From contig CBDATU010000004.1 of the NCBI GenBank assembly GCA_965199865.1, positions 1-64,000 of the forward strand: a stretch of DNA of 64,000 nucleotides. Reading direction: 5' to 3'. This DNA is from JAPOUP01 sp965199865. Lineage in GTDB: Bacteria > Pseudomonadota > Alphaproteobacteria > Rhodobacterales > Rhodobacteraceae. The notes beneath the pieces are model-generated. The model did no database searches. It saw only the letters and a list, made by a program, of their open reading frames with translations, and had not been told where the DNA came from. Positions 16,548-25,881 of the stretch are shown one piece after another. The number at the start of each line of letters is the position of its first letter. Within the stretch, counting starts at the first letter, position 1. The position numbers and the translations under genes are program-made.

Positions 16548-18083
16548 TCAAGGCTCCAGCCGAATCGGAAACCTGGCCCGAATTTCGGCATCTGTTTGAG
16601 GTGGAATGTGACTGGGATGGGGAGCGCTCAACAACTCATGCGTTCGGGTGCGGGCCCGTTCCAGCAGATCCTTGTCATCGGCCGCGGCCCATTTCTGCGG
16701 CGTGCGGCGGTCTGCCAGAGCGGGATAGAAATAGTCGGACTGCATCCGCCCCAATGTCTGTGCGTGGCCAAGGAAATGCCCCGGACCGTCGACGCAGACG
16801 TCGCGGATCGTTTCGAGCGAAAGCGTCTCAGGCGAGACCTCGAAACCGCGTGTGGCTCGCAGAATTGACCCGATCATGTCATTGTCCAGCACGAAACTCT
16901 CAAGCGAACAGGCGAGCAGCGAACCATACATGCCAGCCGCCTCGTAGATCAGGTTCGCACCGGCCAGCGCGGACAGTAGTTCGGTGTAGCCTTTCTCGTA
17001 CCCCGCCTGGAAATCGGGCATCTTGCTGTCGGTCATTCCGGCACTGACGGCGCAGGGAATGTCGTAGAACTGGGCCATCTGGGCACAGGCCGCCATCAGG
17101 AGCCCCTGTTCGGCCGACCCACCCGACATCGCGCCGGTGCGCAGGTCGCTGACGAACGGCAATGCGCCGAATGTTGCCGGATGGCCGGGATTAAGCAGGT
17201 TGACATAGACCAGCCCGGCCAGAACCTCAGCAGTCTGCTGGGCCACCGCACCAGCCAGGGGTGCGGGACTGGTGGCACCAGCCTGACCGGCGGACACGAG
17301 CTTGAGAGGGATGCCGTGACGTGCGGCACATTCGATTATGCCGAGGGCCTCTTCGGCGAAAGTCAGTGGAGGAACGACAAAACAGGTCGACACGCATAAC
17401 GGCGGTCGCAGCCGCAGAGCCTCGGGGCCGCCGGTGATGATACTGAGCATCTCGACGGCTTCCTCCATCACCGCGGCCGAGCCAAAGGACGTACCGGTTG
17501 GTTTGGCCGTGCCCTTCATGCAGGCATAGGCGGTGTTCAGGTCCATCTCGCGCGGATCACTCAGGTCGCGGGCAACCACAGTGCGCTGGAACATGTGGAT
17601 ATTGGGCAGTGCCTCGGCCAGTCGGGCCATGTCATAGAGATCACGCAGAGTGCTGTCACGCAGCTGCCCGGTCCGGCTGTCAATGATATGCACCGCCGCG
17701 CCAGAGGTACCCAGATAAACCCTTGTCCCGGAAGGGTCGATCTCATGCTCGGGGCTCAGCCCATGCAGCCTGAAGCCCCGACCAGCCATTTTCAGCGTGG
17801 CCCTGACCAATGGTTCGGGCATCAGGAGGCGACCATCCGCTGACAGCCGTCCACCTGCGGCGCAGACGGCATCGATGCACGATGGCGTCGCGTCTTTCAT
17901 ACCGATCTCTTCGAGAATTCTCATGGCGGTTTCGTCAATCATCGCCACTTCGGTGCCGGTCAGCGGACGGTAGAGACCACTTGGAATCCCCGGCCAGATG
18001 GCCTTTGTCGGGCCGGATCCGGCACCGCCTTCACGAGCCTGACTGCGTGCATCGCGTCCTCCGCGGCGCCGTCCAGCCGTCAT
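16548..18083 (-). CDS. MttB-like (non-pyrrolysine) methyltransferase family protein, paralog 2
   Basis: A 511-residue MttB-superfamily protein: an N-terminal basic leader, MRILEEIGMKDATPSCIDAV, VYLGTSGAAVHIIDSRTGQL, PTGTSFGSAAVMEEAVEML, GAMSGGSAEQGLLMAACAQM, DSKMPDFQAGYEKGYTELL and DGPGHFLGHAQTLGRMQSDY. The frame is uninterrupted, so no pyrrolysine is used. It starts at 18083, overlapping the MmgE/PrpD stop as ATGA, with GGGAGG upstream; the longer frame would run back through that gene. It is closer to the paralog at 21059-22570 than to the one at 4042-5559, judged by shared blocks such as PDFQAGYEK. The substrate is presumably a quaternary amine, but this is inferred. Confidence 0.88.
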   Translation of the reverse strand: MTAGRRRGGRDARSQAREGGAGSGPTKAIWPGIPSGLYRPLTGTEVAMIDETAMRILEEIGMKDATPSCIDAVCAAGGRLSADGRLLMPEPLVRATLKMAGRGFRLHGLSPEHEIDPSGTRVYLGTSGAAVHIIDSRTGQLRDSTLRDLYDMARLAEALPNIHMFQRTVVARDLSDPREMDLNTAYACMKGTAKPTGTSFGSAAVMEEAVEMLSIITGGPEALRLRPPLCVSTCFVVPPLTFAEEALGIIECAARHGIPLKLVSAGQAGATSPAPLAGAVAQQTAEVLAGLVYVNLLNPGHPATFGALPFVSDLRTGAMSGGSAEQGLLMAACAQMAQFYDIPCAVSAGMTDSKMPDFQAGYEKGYTELLSALAGANLIYEAAGMYGSLLACSLESFVLDNDMIGSILRATRGFEVSPETLSLETIRDVCVDGPGHFLGHAQTLGRMQSDYFYPALADRRTPQKWAAADDKDLLERARTRTHELLSAPHPSHIPPQTDAEIRARFPIRLEP

Positions 18084-19417
18084 TGCGAAGCCTCCCGGAA
18101 GAAGTTGGAAATGTCTGGAGCTCCGGTCCAGCCGATAATCCGGGCGAAGTGTTCGGCAGGCCTTCCCGTAATGCCGTGCCATTTTTCGGCAAGCTGATCC
18201 TGGCTCATGGGGTTTTGCGGCACCCCAAGCGGGTAAGCGCATTCGGTTTCGATGACGTTGCCCGTCGATGGTGTGATCCGCATCAGATCGGGCTGATCCG
18301 GGTCGTAATTCCGACTCAGGTCACGTGCAGGTTCGGGAGTGACTTTCGTGACGCCAATCAACCGGTCGACTTCCGGTGCGGTCCAGAATTCCGACGCGCT
18401 GTCCGCAAGCGTCAGTCGTCCGGCAACCAGGGCCTGCGCGATGCATGCAGGGGCCGAAAACAGGGCTTCGGCCCGGCTTTCGGGGCGGTGAAAGGGCAGG
18501 ATCGCATGATGAAAATCAGGCATGACCGCTTGAATTTCAACGATCTTCCGTGTTTCTCCATGTAGCCGGGCACGCAGGTCAAGCGCCGCCGTTATCAGCC
18601 GGTGCGTATAACCGCAGGACGGCCAAGGCTTGAGCAGGAGTCCAAATTCCACCAGCGCCAATGGTGCGCCGAGCCGACCAGACAGATCGGCAAACCGCTC
18701 GGGGTCATGCATCCCCATCAGACCGGCAAAGCCACGAGGGCTGTCGATCACCTGTGGCCAACCCGTTGCTCCGCTGGCCGCCAGGCAGACGGCCTCGACA
18801 CCGGTGCGTGCGGCAAAACCAGCCTGAAGAGGCTTTGCGTTGGACCCGAACTGGATCGTGTACCCAGTGGCCTGTGAAGCGGAGATTGCCAGCGCATGAG
18901 TGGTCCGCGTCCTGGAAAGGCCGATCAGTCGCGCCACTGCGCCCGCGGCTCCGATCGCACCAAGGGTGGCCGTCGAATGAAACCCGCGTGCATAGTGGTC
19001 AAGCGTGACGGTCTCGCCCAGCCGCATGATGATTTCGGAACCGACGGCATGGGCTTCGAAAAGTTCCACACCGCTCGCCGGGCGCAGATGGGCCATCGCC
19101 AGAAGCGCAGGCAGCAGAACTACGGTCGGATGGGTGTTGCCGGGTTCCTCCCAGTCATCGAGATCCCATGCATGGCCCGCAACCGCATTGACCATGGCAG
19201 CATAGGGCGCAGGGAGGGTTACCGAAGTGCCAAAGACCGGCACATCCCCCGCACCCAAGGGCGCAAAGGCGGTGCGTGCGCGATGCGCAACCTCGCTCTG
19301 TGCTCCGGCAAGGATGCAGCCAAAGCAATCGGCAACAGCCGGTGCTATGATCCGGGCAAGCGCCCGATCAGGGCGTGCAGTGACCACGAAATCCGCAAAT
19401 GTCTCGGCGGCGGTCAT
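18080..19417 (-). CDS. MmgE/PrpD family protein
   Basis: A 445-residue full-length MmgE/PrpD protein. Key blocks are AVAGHAWDLDDWEEPGNTHP, LGETVTLDHYARGFHSTATL, GYTIQFGSNAKPLQAGFAAR and PSCGYTHRLITAAL. The family holds 2-methylcitrate dehydratase and cis-aconitate decarboxylase as well as many uncharacterised lyases. It is coupled by ATGA at both ends: to the broken FAH gene upstream and to MttB downstream. The partial gene at 1-712 has the same block pattern and also sits with MttB, which implies a shared pathway step. Confidence 0.9.
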   Translation of the reverse strand: MTAAETFADFVVTARPDRALARIIAPAVADCFGCILAGAQSEVAHRARTAFAPLGAGDVPVFGTSVTLPAPYAAMVNAVAGHAWDLDDWEEPGNTHPTVVLLPALLAMAHLRPASGVELFEAHAVGSEIIMRLGETVTLDHYARGFHSTATLGAIGAAGAVARLIGLSRTRTTHALAISASQATGYTIQFGSNAKPLQAGFAARTGVEAVCLAASGATGWPQVIDSPRGFAGLMGMHDPERFADLSGRLGAPLALVEFGLLLKPWPSCGYTHRLITAALDLRARLHGETRKIVEIQAVMPDFHHAILPFHRPESRAEALFSAPACIAQALVAGRLTLADSASEFWTAPEVDRLIGVTKVTPEPARDLSRNYDPDQPDLMRITPSTGNVIETECAYPLGVPQNPMSQDQLAEKWHGITGRPAEHFARIIGWTGAPDISNFFREASQ

Positions 19418-20060
19418 CCGCTCACGTCCCTGATCCGGACTTCCGGCGTCCGGACACCGCTGACTTTGTCTTTGGGGTGCGGAATTGCCGATGGCGTACG
19501 GCTGCCACCCATGCCGTCGGGTGAGCCGATGGCGAAGACATCACCAAAGTTCATCGGCAGGACATGCGGGAGGCGGACGATCATTGCGGGTCCGCTCCAG
19601 CCCCCAGCCGCATCACCTTGCCGTTCACCCATGTCTCAGGCCGCAATTCGGCAATGTCATCAACCTCGTCATGGCCCCTGATCCAGGCTTCCCGGCTTCC
19701 GGAGGCATGACAGACCCTGCCCGCGTGAACCGAACGTTTCATGCCGGCATGCGGGGACCCTTCGTTCATGTCCGGATGGTCCACCGCCTGTTCTGTGGGG
19801 ATGTGACGGCCGGGCCTGCCGATCACGGCGACGATCTCACCTATGCAATCCAACATGTCTACAGCACTCCCAACCCGGTAGAGCCTGCGATAGTCCATGC
19901 CCGCGTAGTTGGTCCTACCCGGCGCAAGGATCAGCGGCAGCCATGTGATCTCCAAAGCCACTATGGCGGCGCTGCAAGACGATGCCAATTCTTCTTCTGG
20001 ATGGCAGTCTGGATGATCCGAAAACTCCGGGCAAGCCCTGGAAACCTCAGCGATGGCTGA
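19414..20060 (-). pseudogene. Fumarylacetoacetate hydrolase (FAH) family protein, decayed
   Basis: Minus-strand fragments in order read ITWLPLILAPGRTNYAGMDY, GEIVAVIGRPGRHIPTEQAV, ASGSREAWIRGHDEVDDIAE and LRPETWVNGKVM, then in a second frame PMNFGDVFAIGSPDGMGGSR ending at a stop that overlaps the MmgE/PrpD start. These are successive FAH-domain blocks (EGELAVVIGRPGRHIP, FNEGSVRDWQ, PWIVTADEI, RVNGEVMQ, PGDVIATGTPGGVG). Roughly 40 residues carrying metal ligands are missing after YAGMDY, the FNEGSVRD region is degraded, and there is a frameshift near 19585. FAH enzymes cleave C-C bonds of acylpyruvates. Confidence 0.72.
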
Positions 20061-20125
20061 TCAACCGCCTTACTGCGTAACAGTCCCACAGGTCTTCTTA
20101 CCCCGATGGACAAAGGCGGCCAGCT

Positions 20126-21062
20126 TCATTTTGTCGTTCCACCAAAACCTGCCTCACATGCGCGGATCACGGCGCTGACGGTTCTGTTATAGGGTGTCTG
20201 GATACCAAATTCCTCTGCCAGTGGCGGAATCGCCCCGTTGATTGCGTCAAGTTCTGACAGTCGCCCCGCCTCATGGTCCTGCAGCATCGAGGGTTTGGCC
20301 GTCCCGACCCGCTCGGCAGAAGGCGGTCACATAGGCCACGGCGTCATCGAAGGAAAAGGCTACCTGTTTGGCCATACCGACAGCATAGGCCTCCGCCATG
20401 CATCCCAGCGCGACCTGCCAGCGTTCAGGGTCCACACGTAGTTCTGCCGCATTACAGCGAAAGACGGTACAGGGACCCGACAGGGTGACGTTGCACAGGA
20501 GCTTTTCCCAGATCAGTTGAGCGATATCGTCGTAGGTTTCAGTTATGAACCCGCCAGACCCGCCACACCATGGCGACTTCCTTAAGTCTGGAATCCGCGC
20601 AGCCCTTCATCGCGCCCAGCCGAATCCGTTTCATCGAAGTGTGGCACGCACGGCCCGGTCCGGCCATGGAAGCGCCAAAGCCCTCAGCCACTCCAGCAGC
20701 ACCTGCGACGCAGGCAGGTGCTGGGCGATTCTCTCACCCGCGCCCAGACCGTTCTGAATTGTCAGAACCACGGACTCAGGCCCCATGGCCCTGGCAACTG
20801 CCCGGGCGCTGGACGCAACTCCGGATGCCTTGGTTGCGATGACATAGAGATCACATGCTCCCGCATCTGAAAGACGTTCCGTCGCCTTTACGGATCTGGT
20901 CAGTATTTCACCGTCAGGACCATCGACGCGCAATCCACGGTCGTTGATGGCTGCGATATGTTCGGCCCATATGTCCACCGCCCAGACATCGTGACCCGCC
21001 TCAGCCAGTCGCGCGGCATAAATCGAACCCATCGCACCTGTGCCGACTACGGCGATTTTCAT
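20126..21062 (-). pseudogene. Ketopantoate reductase (PanE/ApbA) family protein, frameshifted
   Basis: The first 130 codons are intact: MKIAVVGTGAMGSIYAARLA at the start is the NADP-binding fold, followed by VIATKASGVASSARAVARAM and VVLTIQNGLGAGERIAQHLP. Then the frame breaks. Further downstream, other frames supply IRLGAMKG, FRCNAAELRVDPERWQVALG, MAKQVAFSFDDAVAYVTAF and finally FGIQTPYNRTVSAVIRACEA ending at 20126. At least three frame changes are needed to recover a normal 300-residue enzyme. The start overlaps the MttB stop as ATGA, so it belonged to operon B. In this context it probably reduced a 2-oxo-acid other than ketopantoate. Confidence 0.8.
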
Positions 21063-22570
21063 GTTGACACCCCTTCCTGCTGCGGCAGTCCGAATCTGTA
21101 TGACAGATCGCAGCGCAGCCTGTCCGGCAGGTGGTCGGGCCAGTGCCGTTCCAGAATCCGGGCAGCGCGCCTTGCCGCACGCTGTCCCATATCGGCGCGA
21201 TCCGACGCCGACCACTCATCAATCGAAATACGGTCCGCGATTTCCGGATACAGAAAATCGCAGCGCATCCGTGCATAGGTCTCAGGGCGGCCCAGGAAAT
21301 GCCCATCGCCCGAAACCACCTCTGCGACTTCGTCGAACATCAGGGTCTGTTCAGTGACCTCAGGCGGCACATTGGACCTCAGAATGGCTCCCAGCATGTC
21401 GTTGTCAGCCACCATTGCAGCGTAATTCACCCCCATAAGCCCCGCCTGCGTTCCCACAGCCTGGGTAATCAGGTTCGCACCCGACTGAACTGCCGTATTG
21501 ATGGTCAGCGCCTTCTCGTATCCCGCCTGGAAGTCAGGCACCTTGCTATCGGTCGCGCCTGCAATCACCGAGCAGGGCACGTCCCAATGGCGCAGAACCT
21601 GAACTCCCAGCGCGGTCGCCATCACCTGTTCGCCCGCACCACCGGCCATGCCTCCAGTACGCAAATCAGTGATCATCGACCGCGGCCCGGCGATGCGCGG
21701 TGCCCGTGGATCCATGGCATGGACATAGGCAAGTCCGGCCAGAACCTCGGCAAGGGTCTGTGCCACTGATCCGGCAACGGTGACCGGGCTTGATGCACCA
21801 AGCTGGCCAAAGACGTTGCAATGAACGGGTATGCCGTGGCGCACCGCTTCGGACATGACAGCAACGCTTTCGGCATGAAACCGCAGAGGCGGAACCGCGT
21901 GGTTGACATTGAGCGACAGGAACGGCCGGGCGCGAAAGGCGACCTCGCCGCCCGCGACCTCGTGGCAAAGCCGTGCGATCGGACCGACATGAGCTGGATC
22001 GGCTGCCTGCACCATTACATGTTTCGAGCAACCTGCCAGACTGGCTGCCGCTGTCGCCAGGTCAAAATCCAGCGGATCGCCAACATCTCCGGCCACAAGG
22101 GACCGTGAGAAAAAGTGGACATGCTCCAGCGCATCGGCCATCCGCGCCGCCGCATGAAGATCGCGCAATTCTGAAGGTCGGAAACTGCCAGTGTCCGGAT
22201 CCATCACATTCGGGGCGGCCCCTCCGGTTCCGGCATAGACACGGGTGCCACCGACATTCATGTCATGGGCGGAACTCTGCCCTGCCAATAGAACGTTTTG
22301 CGGACCGTCCCGTATCGCTACCTCGGCCAGGCTGCGTGGATAGAGCAGCCGATGGTTTTCCAGACGACCACCCGCTGCAAGGATGATCTCGCAGAGGTGA
22401 GGTGGGGCATCGGACATCCCGATTTCAGTCAGAATGCGGATCGCCTCCCCGGCAATCATCTCGACATCTTCCGACTTTGCCGGGTGCCAGGATCCAACCT
22501 GTGCCGCCATATCAGGGTCGACCGAAACTTTCGGCACGTTACCGCCACAATGTCTTGTCCGTCTGGCCAT
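21059..22570 (-). CDS. MttB-like (non-pyrrolysine) methyltransferase family protein, paralog 3
   Basis: A 503-residue MttB-superfamily protein starting MARRTRHCGGNVPKVSVDPD. Blocks include AIRILTEIGMSDAPPHLCEI, VYAGTGGAAPNVMDPDTGSF, FLSLNVNHAVPPLRFHAESV, GGMAGGAGEQVMATALGVQV, DSKVPDFQAGYEKALTINTA and GDGHFLGRPETYARMRCDFL. No amber codon is present. The ATG at 22570 overlaps the TAA of an aldehyde-dehydrogenase remnant as TAATG, which fixes the start; the Shine-Dalgarno site is weak. The gene is intact although its neighbours on both sides are broken. Confidence 0.87.
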   Translation of the reverse strand: MARRTRHCGGNVPKVSVDPDMAAQVGSWHPAKSEDVEMIAGEAIRILTEIGMSDAPPHLCEIILAAGGRLENHRLLYPRSLAEVAIRDGPQNVLLAGQSSAHDMNVGGTRVYAGTGGAAPNVMDPDTGSFRPSELRDLHAAARMADALEHVHFFSRSLVAGDVGDPLDFDLATAAASLAGCSKHVMVQAADPAHVGPIARLCHEVAGGEVAFRARPFLSLNVNHAVPPLRFHAESVAVMSEAVRHGIPVHCNVFGQLGASSPVTVAGSVAQTLAEVLAGLAYVHAMDPRAPRIAGPRSMITDLRTGGMAGGAGEQVMATALGVQVLRHWDVPCSVIAGATDSKVPDFQAGYEKALTINTAVQSGANLITQAVGTQAGLMGVNYAAMVADNDMLGAILRSNVPPEVTEQTLMFDEVAEVVSGDGHFLGRPETYARMRCDFLYPEIADRISIDEWSASDRADMGQRAARRAARILERHWPDHLPDRLRCDLSYRFGLPQQEGVST

Positions 22571-22770
22571 TATGCAACCGGATCCGGCTGAGAAGGGTCG
22601 ATGGCCAACCAAACCGATTTCAGCCGCAGAAAGCGGTGCATTCCCTCAATGCCATTCTCCAGGCTGTAGCCGGAACGCCCGAAACCACCGAAGGAACTAC
22701 GCATCACCACATTGAAGCGGCCTCCACTTTCTATCCAGACCCTGGAACCCGTGCCAAATGCCGACAAGCG
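22570..22770 (-). pseudogene. Aldehyde dehydrogenase remnant, C-terminal 65 codons
   Basis: Read on the minus strand, the segment gives GTGSRVWIESGGRFNVVMRS and SFGGFGRSGYSLENGIEGMH followed by KSVWLAI. This is the C-terminal signature of NAD-dependent aldehyde dehydrogenases (GTVWIN, then SPFGGFGRSGYGRENG and TKSVW). The catalytic Cys and Glu and the whole N-terminal domain are missing upstream. The stop overlaps the start of MttB paralog 3, so the intact ancestor was its upstream operon partner, possibly oxidising the aldehyde released by demethylation. Confidence 0.72.
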
Positions 22771-23372
22771 CTCGTTCTCCTTCCCGTTCGTATCGGAGTG
22801 TATCGCGGAAAGCGTTATCGGGCCAACAATAGGTCTTCGCTCGGAATGTCACCTTTGCCGACTTACGGCCCAAACCGTCATTCAGGTCATATCCATGTGC
22901 CCGGCTCTCAAAACAGTCGTCCAGAATCCCAGTGCGAGCATCGCCCAACCACCTGTAAACATTGGGAGCCATAATCACTTCTCGGGAAATAATCCTTCCG
23001 AAATCCACGGCCGGTTCTGATCAATTGGGTAACGGACTCATACTCAGGAGGTATTGGAGGATGGACCCGACAACGTTGCCCACTCAGGAAGCCCGGCCGT
23101 CGCTGTGGAGGCGGCGCCCAGGTTCCTCGCGCTCCACAGACCGGCGGGAGCCACGCGGTGGCCCGACAGCTCCAGACCACCGGGAATGCCGCACATGCGC
23201 CGCCCCTAAAGCCTTCCTATCCGCCAAGCCAGGGCGGGCGCACCGGACCGCCTTCGGAGCGGAATCCCGAGCAGGGAGCCGCCGGAAACTCTACAGCGAA
23301 TCGCCCTGGCCACTCAGATTCCCCACATGAGGCTCCTCCAAAATGCCACCCGTCCAACCCATCGAAATTCAG
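22771..23372. other. Gap upstream of the ALDH remnant
   Basis: About 600 bases. Short frames on both strands show no recognisable domain. It may contain the eroded N-terminal part of the aldehyde dehydrogenase gene, but I could not find ordered blocks in any frame. Confidence 0.4.
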
Positions 23373-24160
23373 TCAAACGACTATCCGCTCGGAATCGATG
23401 ACGGAATCAATCCCGATTGAACCCGCCTCGATGACCTCTGCGTAGATGCCCAGATCGGTATGGCCGTACTGTTCCTCTATTCGCGCGGAACATCAATGTC
23501 GCGTTCCGAGGTCTGCGGATTAACCTGGGTGGCTGGGCATCGGCGGGTGCGCAGACAGACCCGCAGGCATGCGTCTCCGATTCTGATCTCCCGACCCACA
23601 AGGTCCAGTTCCTCGCACTCCGGCCAGCCGTCGAAGTAGATGTTGGCGCGGAATCTCAACGGATCCACCGCCTTGCCAATCCGCCGCTCGAAGTCGCGCA
23701 CCGTGTTCAGATTGATAAGGGACACCGCATTCATCATCAGTTCGGACCGGACCGATACATCCGTGAAGCGGCTTTCGCCCGCTCTGGCCAGAACCGGGCG
23801 GTTTTCGGCACCCAACGACAGATGGGAAGACATGAACTCTTCCGCCTCCCGGACACCAGACGGGTCGTCGACACTGATGTCCAGCAGCATCCTGCTGTCC
23901 CGCCAGATCTCCAGCCGCCCGGTTCCGGAATCGAATCGGCTCTGCAGCGCGGCAAGGCTCTCATCGGTCATCAGAACGAGGAATCTCTGCTTCGGCATGG
24001 GGCGAAACCGCCCTGGGACATAGCCACTGTCATGACGTGCGAAGGCAAAGACCCTGTCGAATGGGAAACCCCGGCCGACAGCCAGCCTGACGCGCTCAAG
24101 ACGCTGCGGGGACAGCCCCTTGAACGGATAATGATACAGGGCTGAAATGGATCCGCGGAT
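23373..24160 (-). pseudogene. MOSC-domain protein, start lost and frameshifted near the end
   Basis: The minus-strand frame ISALYHYPFKGLSPQRLERV through PMPKQRFLVLMTDESLAALQ is the MOSC N-terminal beta-barrel. NLNTVRDFERRIGKAVDPLR and FRANIYFDGW are the MOSC core, and TRRCPATQVNPQTSERDIDV carries its conserved Cys. No ATG, GTG or TTG lies between the preceding TAG and ISALYHY; ATC at 24160 may be a mutated ATG. At 23480 the frame breaks after DVPRE, and another frame continues EEQYGHTDLGIYAEVIEAGS to the stop at 23373. MOSC proteins bind or transfer molybdenum-cofactor sulfur. Confidence 0.8.
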
Positions 24161-24223
24161 TTCACAGCCCTCCCGGAACTATCAGGCACGCCGCATAGCG
24201 GCGGTTCGCCAATGCCAGATCCA

Positions 24224-25870
24224 TCATACGGAAGCCGCCGAAAGCTCACCCACCTCGGCAAGCTTTTCGAAGAGAAGCGCCACCGCTTCGGCACCGGGAT
24301 CATTGTGCCCGACCAACCTGTCCGCACTAACATAGCTCGCGCGGCCTGCCCTGGCCCGAGTGATGGTGGCGGTAAGGTTGGCGCCATCCCTGGCCGCCCG
24401 GGCGGCTGCATCCATTCCATTCGGGAGCGCCTCCAGCGCCGGGCACAGCGCATCGATCATCGTCCTGTCACCCGGCCTTGCACCCCCCACCTGCTGGATC
24501 CGGTCCAGACCAGCCTGGAGCGCACCGATCATGTTTCTGCCGCTGGCCAAAGCATCTCCCGCAGCAGTGAAGAAGATCGCCAGGAGAACACCCGACGAGC
24601 CGCCCATGGTCTGGCTCAGCTCCAGCCCGATGGCCCGACAGAGCTGGGTAAGGTCAGCAAGCGGCAGCCGGTCAACAGCAGCTGTCAGAGCTCGCGACGC
24701 GGTGGCAAGCGTACTGCCCGTATCGCCGTCACCCGATTTCGCATCAAGCACATTCAGGTCAGTCTCCGCTTCCATCAGAATGGCGCAGCAGCGGATGATA
24801 AGGGCGCGCATGCGGTCATCCTTCGAGGACGTAGGACGGATGGGCGTCAGGCCATCCGGCAGGGGCAGTACCGGGACCTCGCTGGTCTGAACGCAGCCGG
24901 GCCAGGCCCAGGGTGCCACAGGCACCTGCAGAAGATCCTCTTCACTCCCGCTCACCGGCAGCAGCGACACGGAAAAGCCCCGCATGTCGAGTGAGGTCAT
25001 CATCGACGCCGGACCGACCATCCAGCGGATCTGGGTGGCGATTCGGGATTTGCAGAGTTCCTCGGCAAGCACCGCCATCTCAAGAGGCGTCACCCCGCCA
25101 AGGTTGTTCAGCAGAGCCACATGCTGCTCCGACCCCATTTTCGACGCCAGGCGCTCCACCATCATTTCAATCGCATTCCTAGCACCGGAAAAATCAACCT
25201 GCTCGATGCCCGCCTCGCCATGGATCCCGAGTCCCAGCTCAGCCCTGCCCGGGCTGATCCGGTACTCTTTGGGCGATCCGGGGATCGTACACGTGTCGAG
25301 CGACATGCCGATCGAGATCACCCCGTCAATCACCCGCTGCGCTGCCAGTGTGACATCGTCAAGACTGGCGCCCTGATCGGCCAGCGCTCCGGCGATCTTG
25401 TGCACGAAGAGCGTTCCCGCCACGCCACGGGCCTGCGGGAGGTCCGGCAGGGCGATATCATCATCCACGATCACCATGTTCACTTTATGCCCTAGGGCAC
25501 GGGCACGTTCGGCGGCCAGGCCGAAGTTCAGACGATCGCCAGTGTAGTTCTTAACGATCAGCAGACAGCCCGCGTTGCCGGTTACCGCAAGGATGCCAGC
25601 CAATACGGCGTCGACGGACGGAGAGGCGAAAACCTCACCGCAAACCGCTGCCGTGAGCATGCCCTGCCCCACAAATCCAGCATGGCTCGGTTCGTGCCCG
25701 GACCCGCCGCCGGAAACCAGCGCCACCTTCGATTTATCCCAATCAGTGCGGACGACGACCTTGATGTGCGGATAGCCATCCAAACGCGCCAGCCGTCCGC
25801 CCGCCGCTCTCAATGTCCCGTCGATGGCTTCGGTAACAAGGGTTTCCTTGGTGTTGATGAATTGCTTCAT
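24224..25870 (-). CDS. Fused dihydroxyacetone kinase (DhaK-DhaL)
   Basis: A 548-residue ATP-dependent triose kinase. The DhaK part shows ALVSGGGSGHEPSHAGFVGQ and ELGLGIHGEAGIEQVDF; His217 is the residue that binds the substrate carbonyl covalently. The DhaL part begins near residue 355 and has VLDAKSGDGDTGSTLATASR, the Asp cluster for Mg-ATP, followed by GLELSQTMGGSSGVLLAIFF. It phosphorylates dihydroxyacetone or a related ketose such as erythrulose. It is the last gene of the ABC importer operon, 11 bases after the second ATPase gene, with GGAG upstream of the ATG. This implies that the imported compound is converted to a triose or tetrulose. Confidence 0.92.
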   Translation of the reverse strand: MKQFINTKETLVTEAIDGTLRAAGGRLARLDGYPHIKVVVRTDWDKSKVALVSGGGSGHEPSHAGFVGQGMLTAAVCGEVFASPSVDAVLAGILAVTGNAGCLLIVKNYTGDRLNFGLAAERARALGHKVNMVIVDDDIALPDLPQARGVAGTLFVHKIAGALADQGASLDDVTLAAQRVIDGVISIGMSLDTCTIPGSPKEYRISPGRAELGLGIHGEAGIEQVDFSGARNAIEMMVERLASKMGSEQHVALLNNLGGVTPLEMAVLAEELCKSRIATQIRWMVGPASMMTSLDMRGFSVSLLPVSGSEEDLLQVPVAPWAWPGCVQTSEVPVLPLPDGLTPIRPTSSKDDRMRALIIRCCAILMEAETDLNVLDAKSGDGDTGSTLATASRALTAAVDRLPLADLTQLCRAIGLELSQTMGGSSGVLLAIFFTAAGDALASGRNMIGALQAGLDRIQQVGGARPGDRTMIDALCPALEALPNGMDAAARAARDGANLTATITRARAGRASYVSADRLVGHNDPGAEAVALLFEKLAEVGELSAASV

Positions 25871-25881
25871 GATCGATCTCC

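Noticed and set aside
20631..21215. Taking the 194-codon frame as a complete ketopantoate reductase
   Set aside because: It ends after the first half of the enzyme; the remaining conserved blocks follow in other frames, so the gene is broken.
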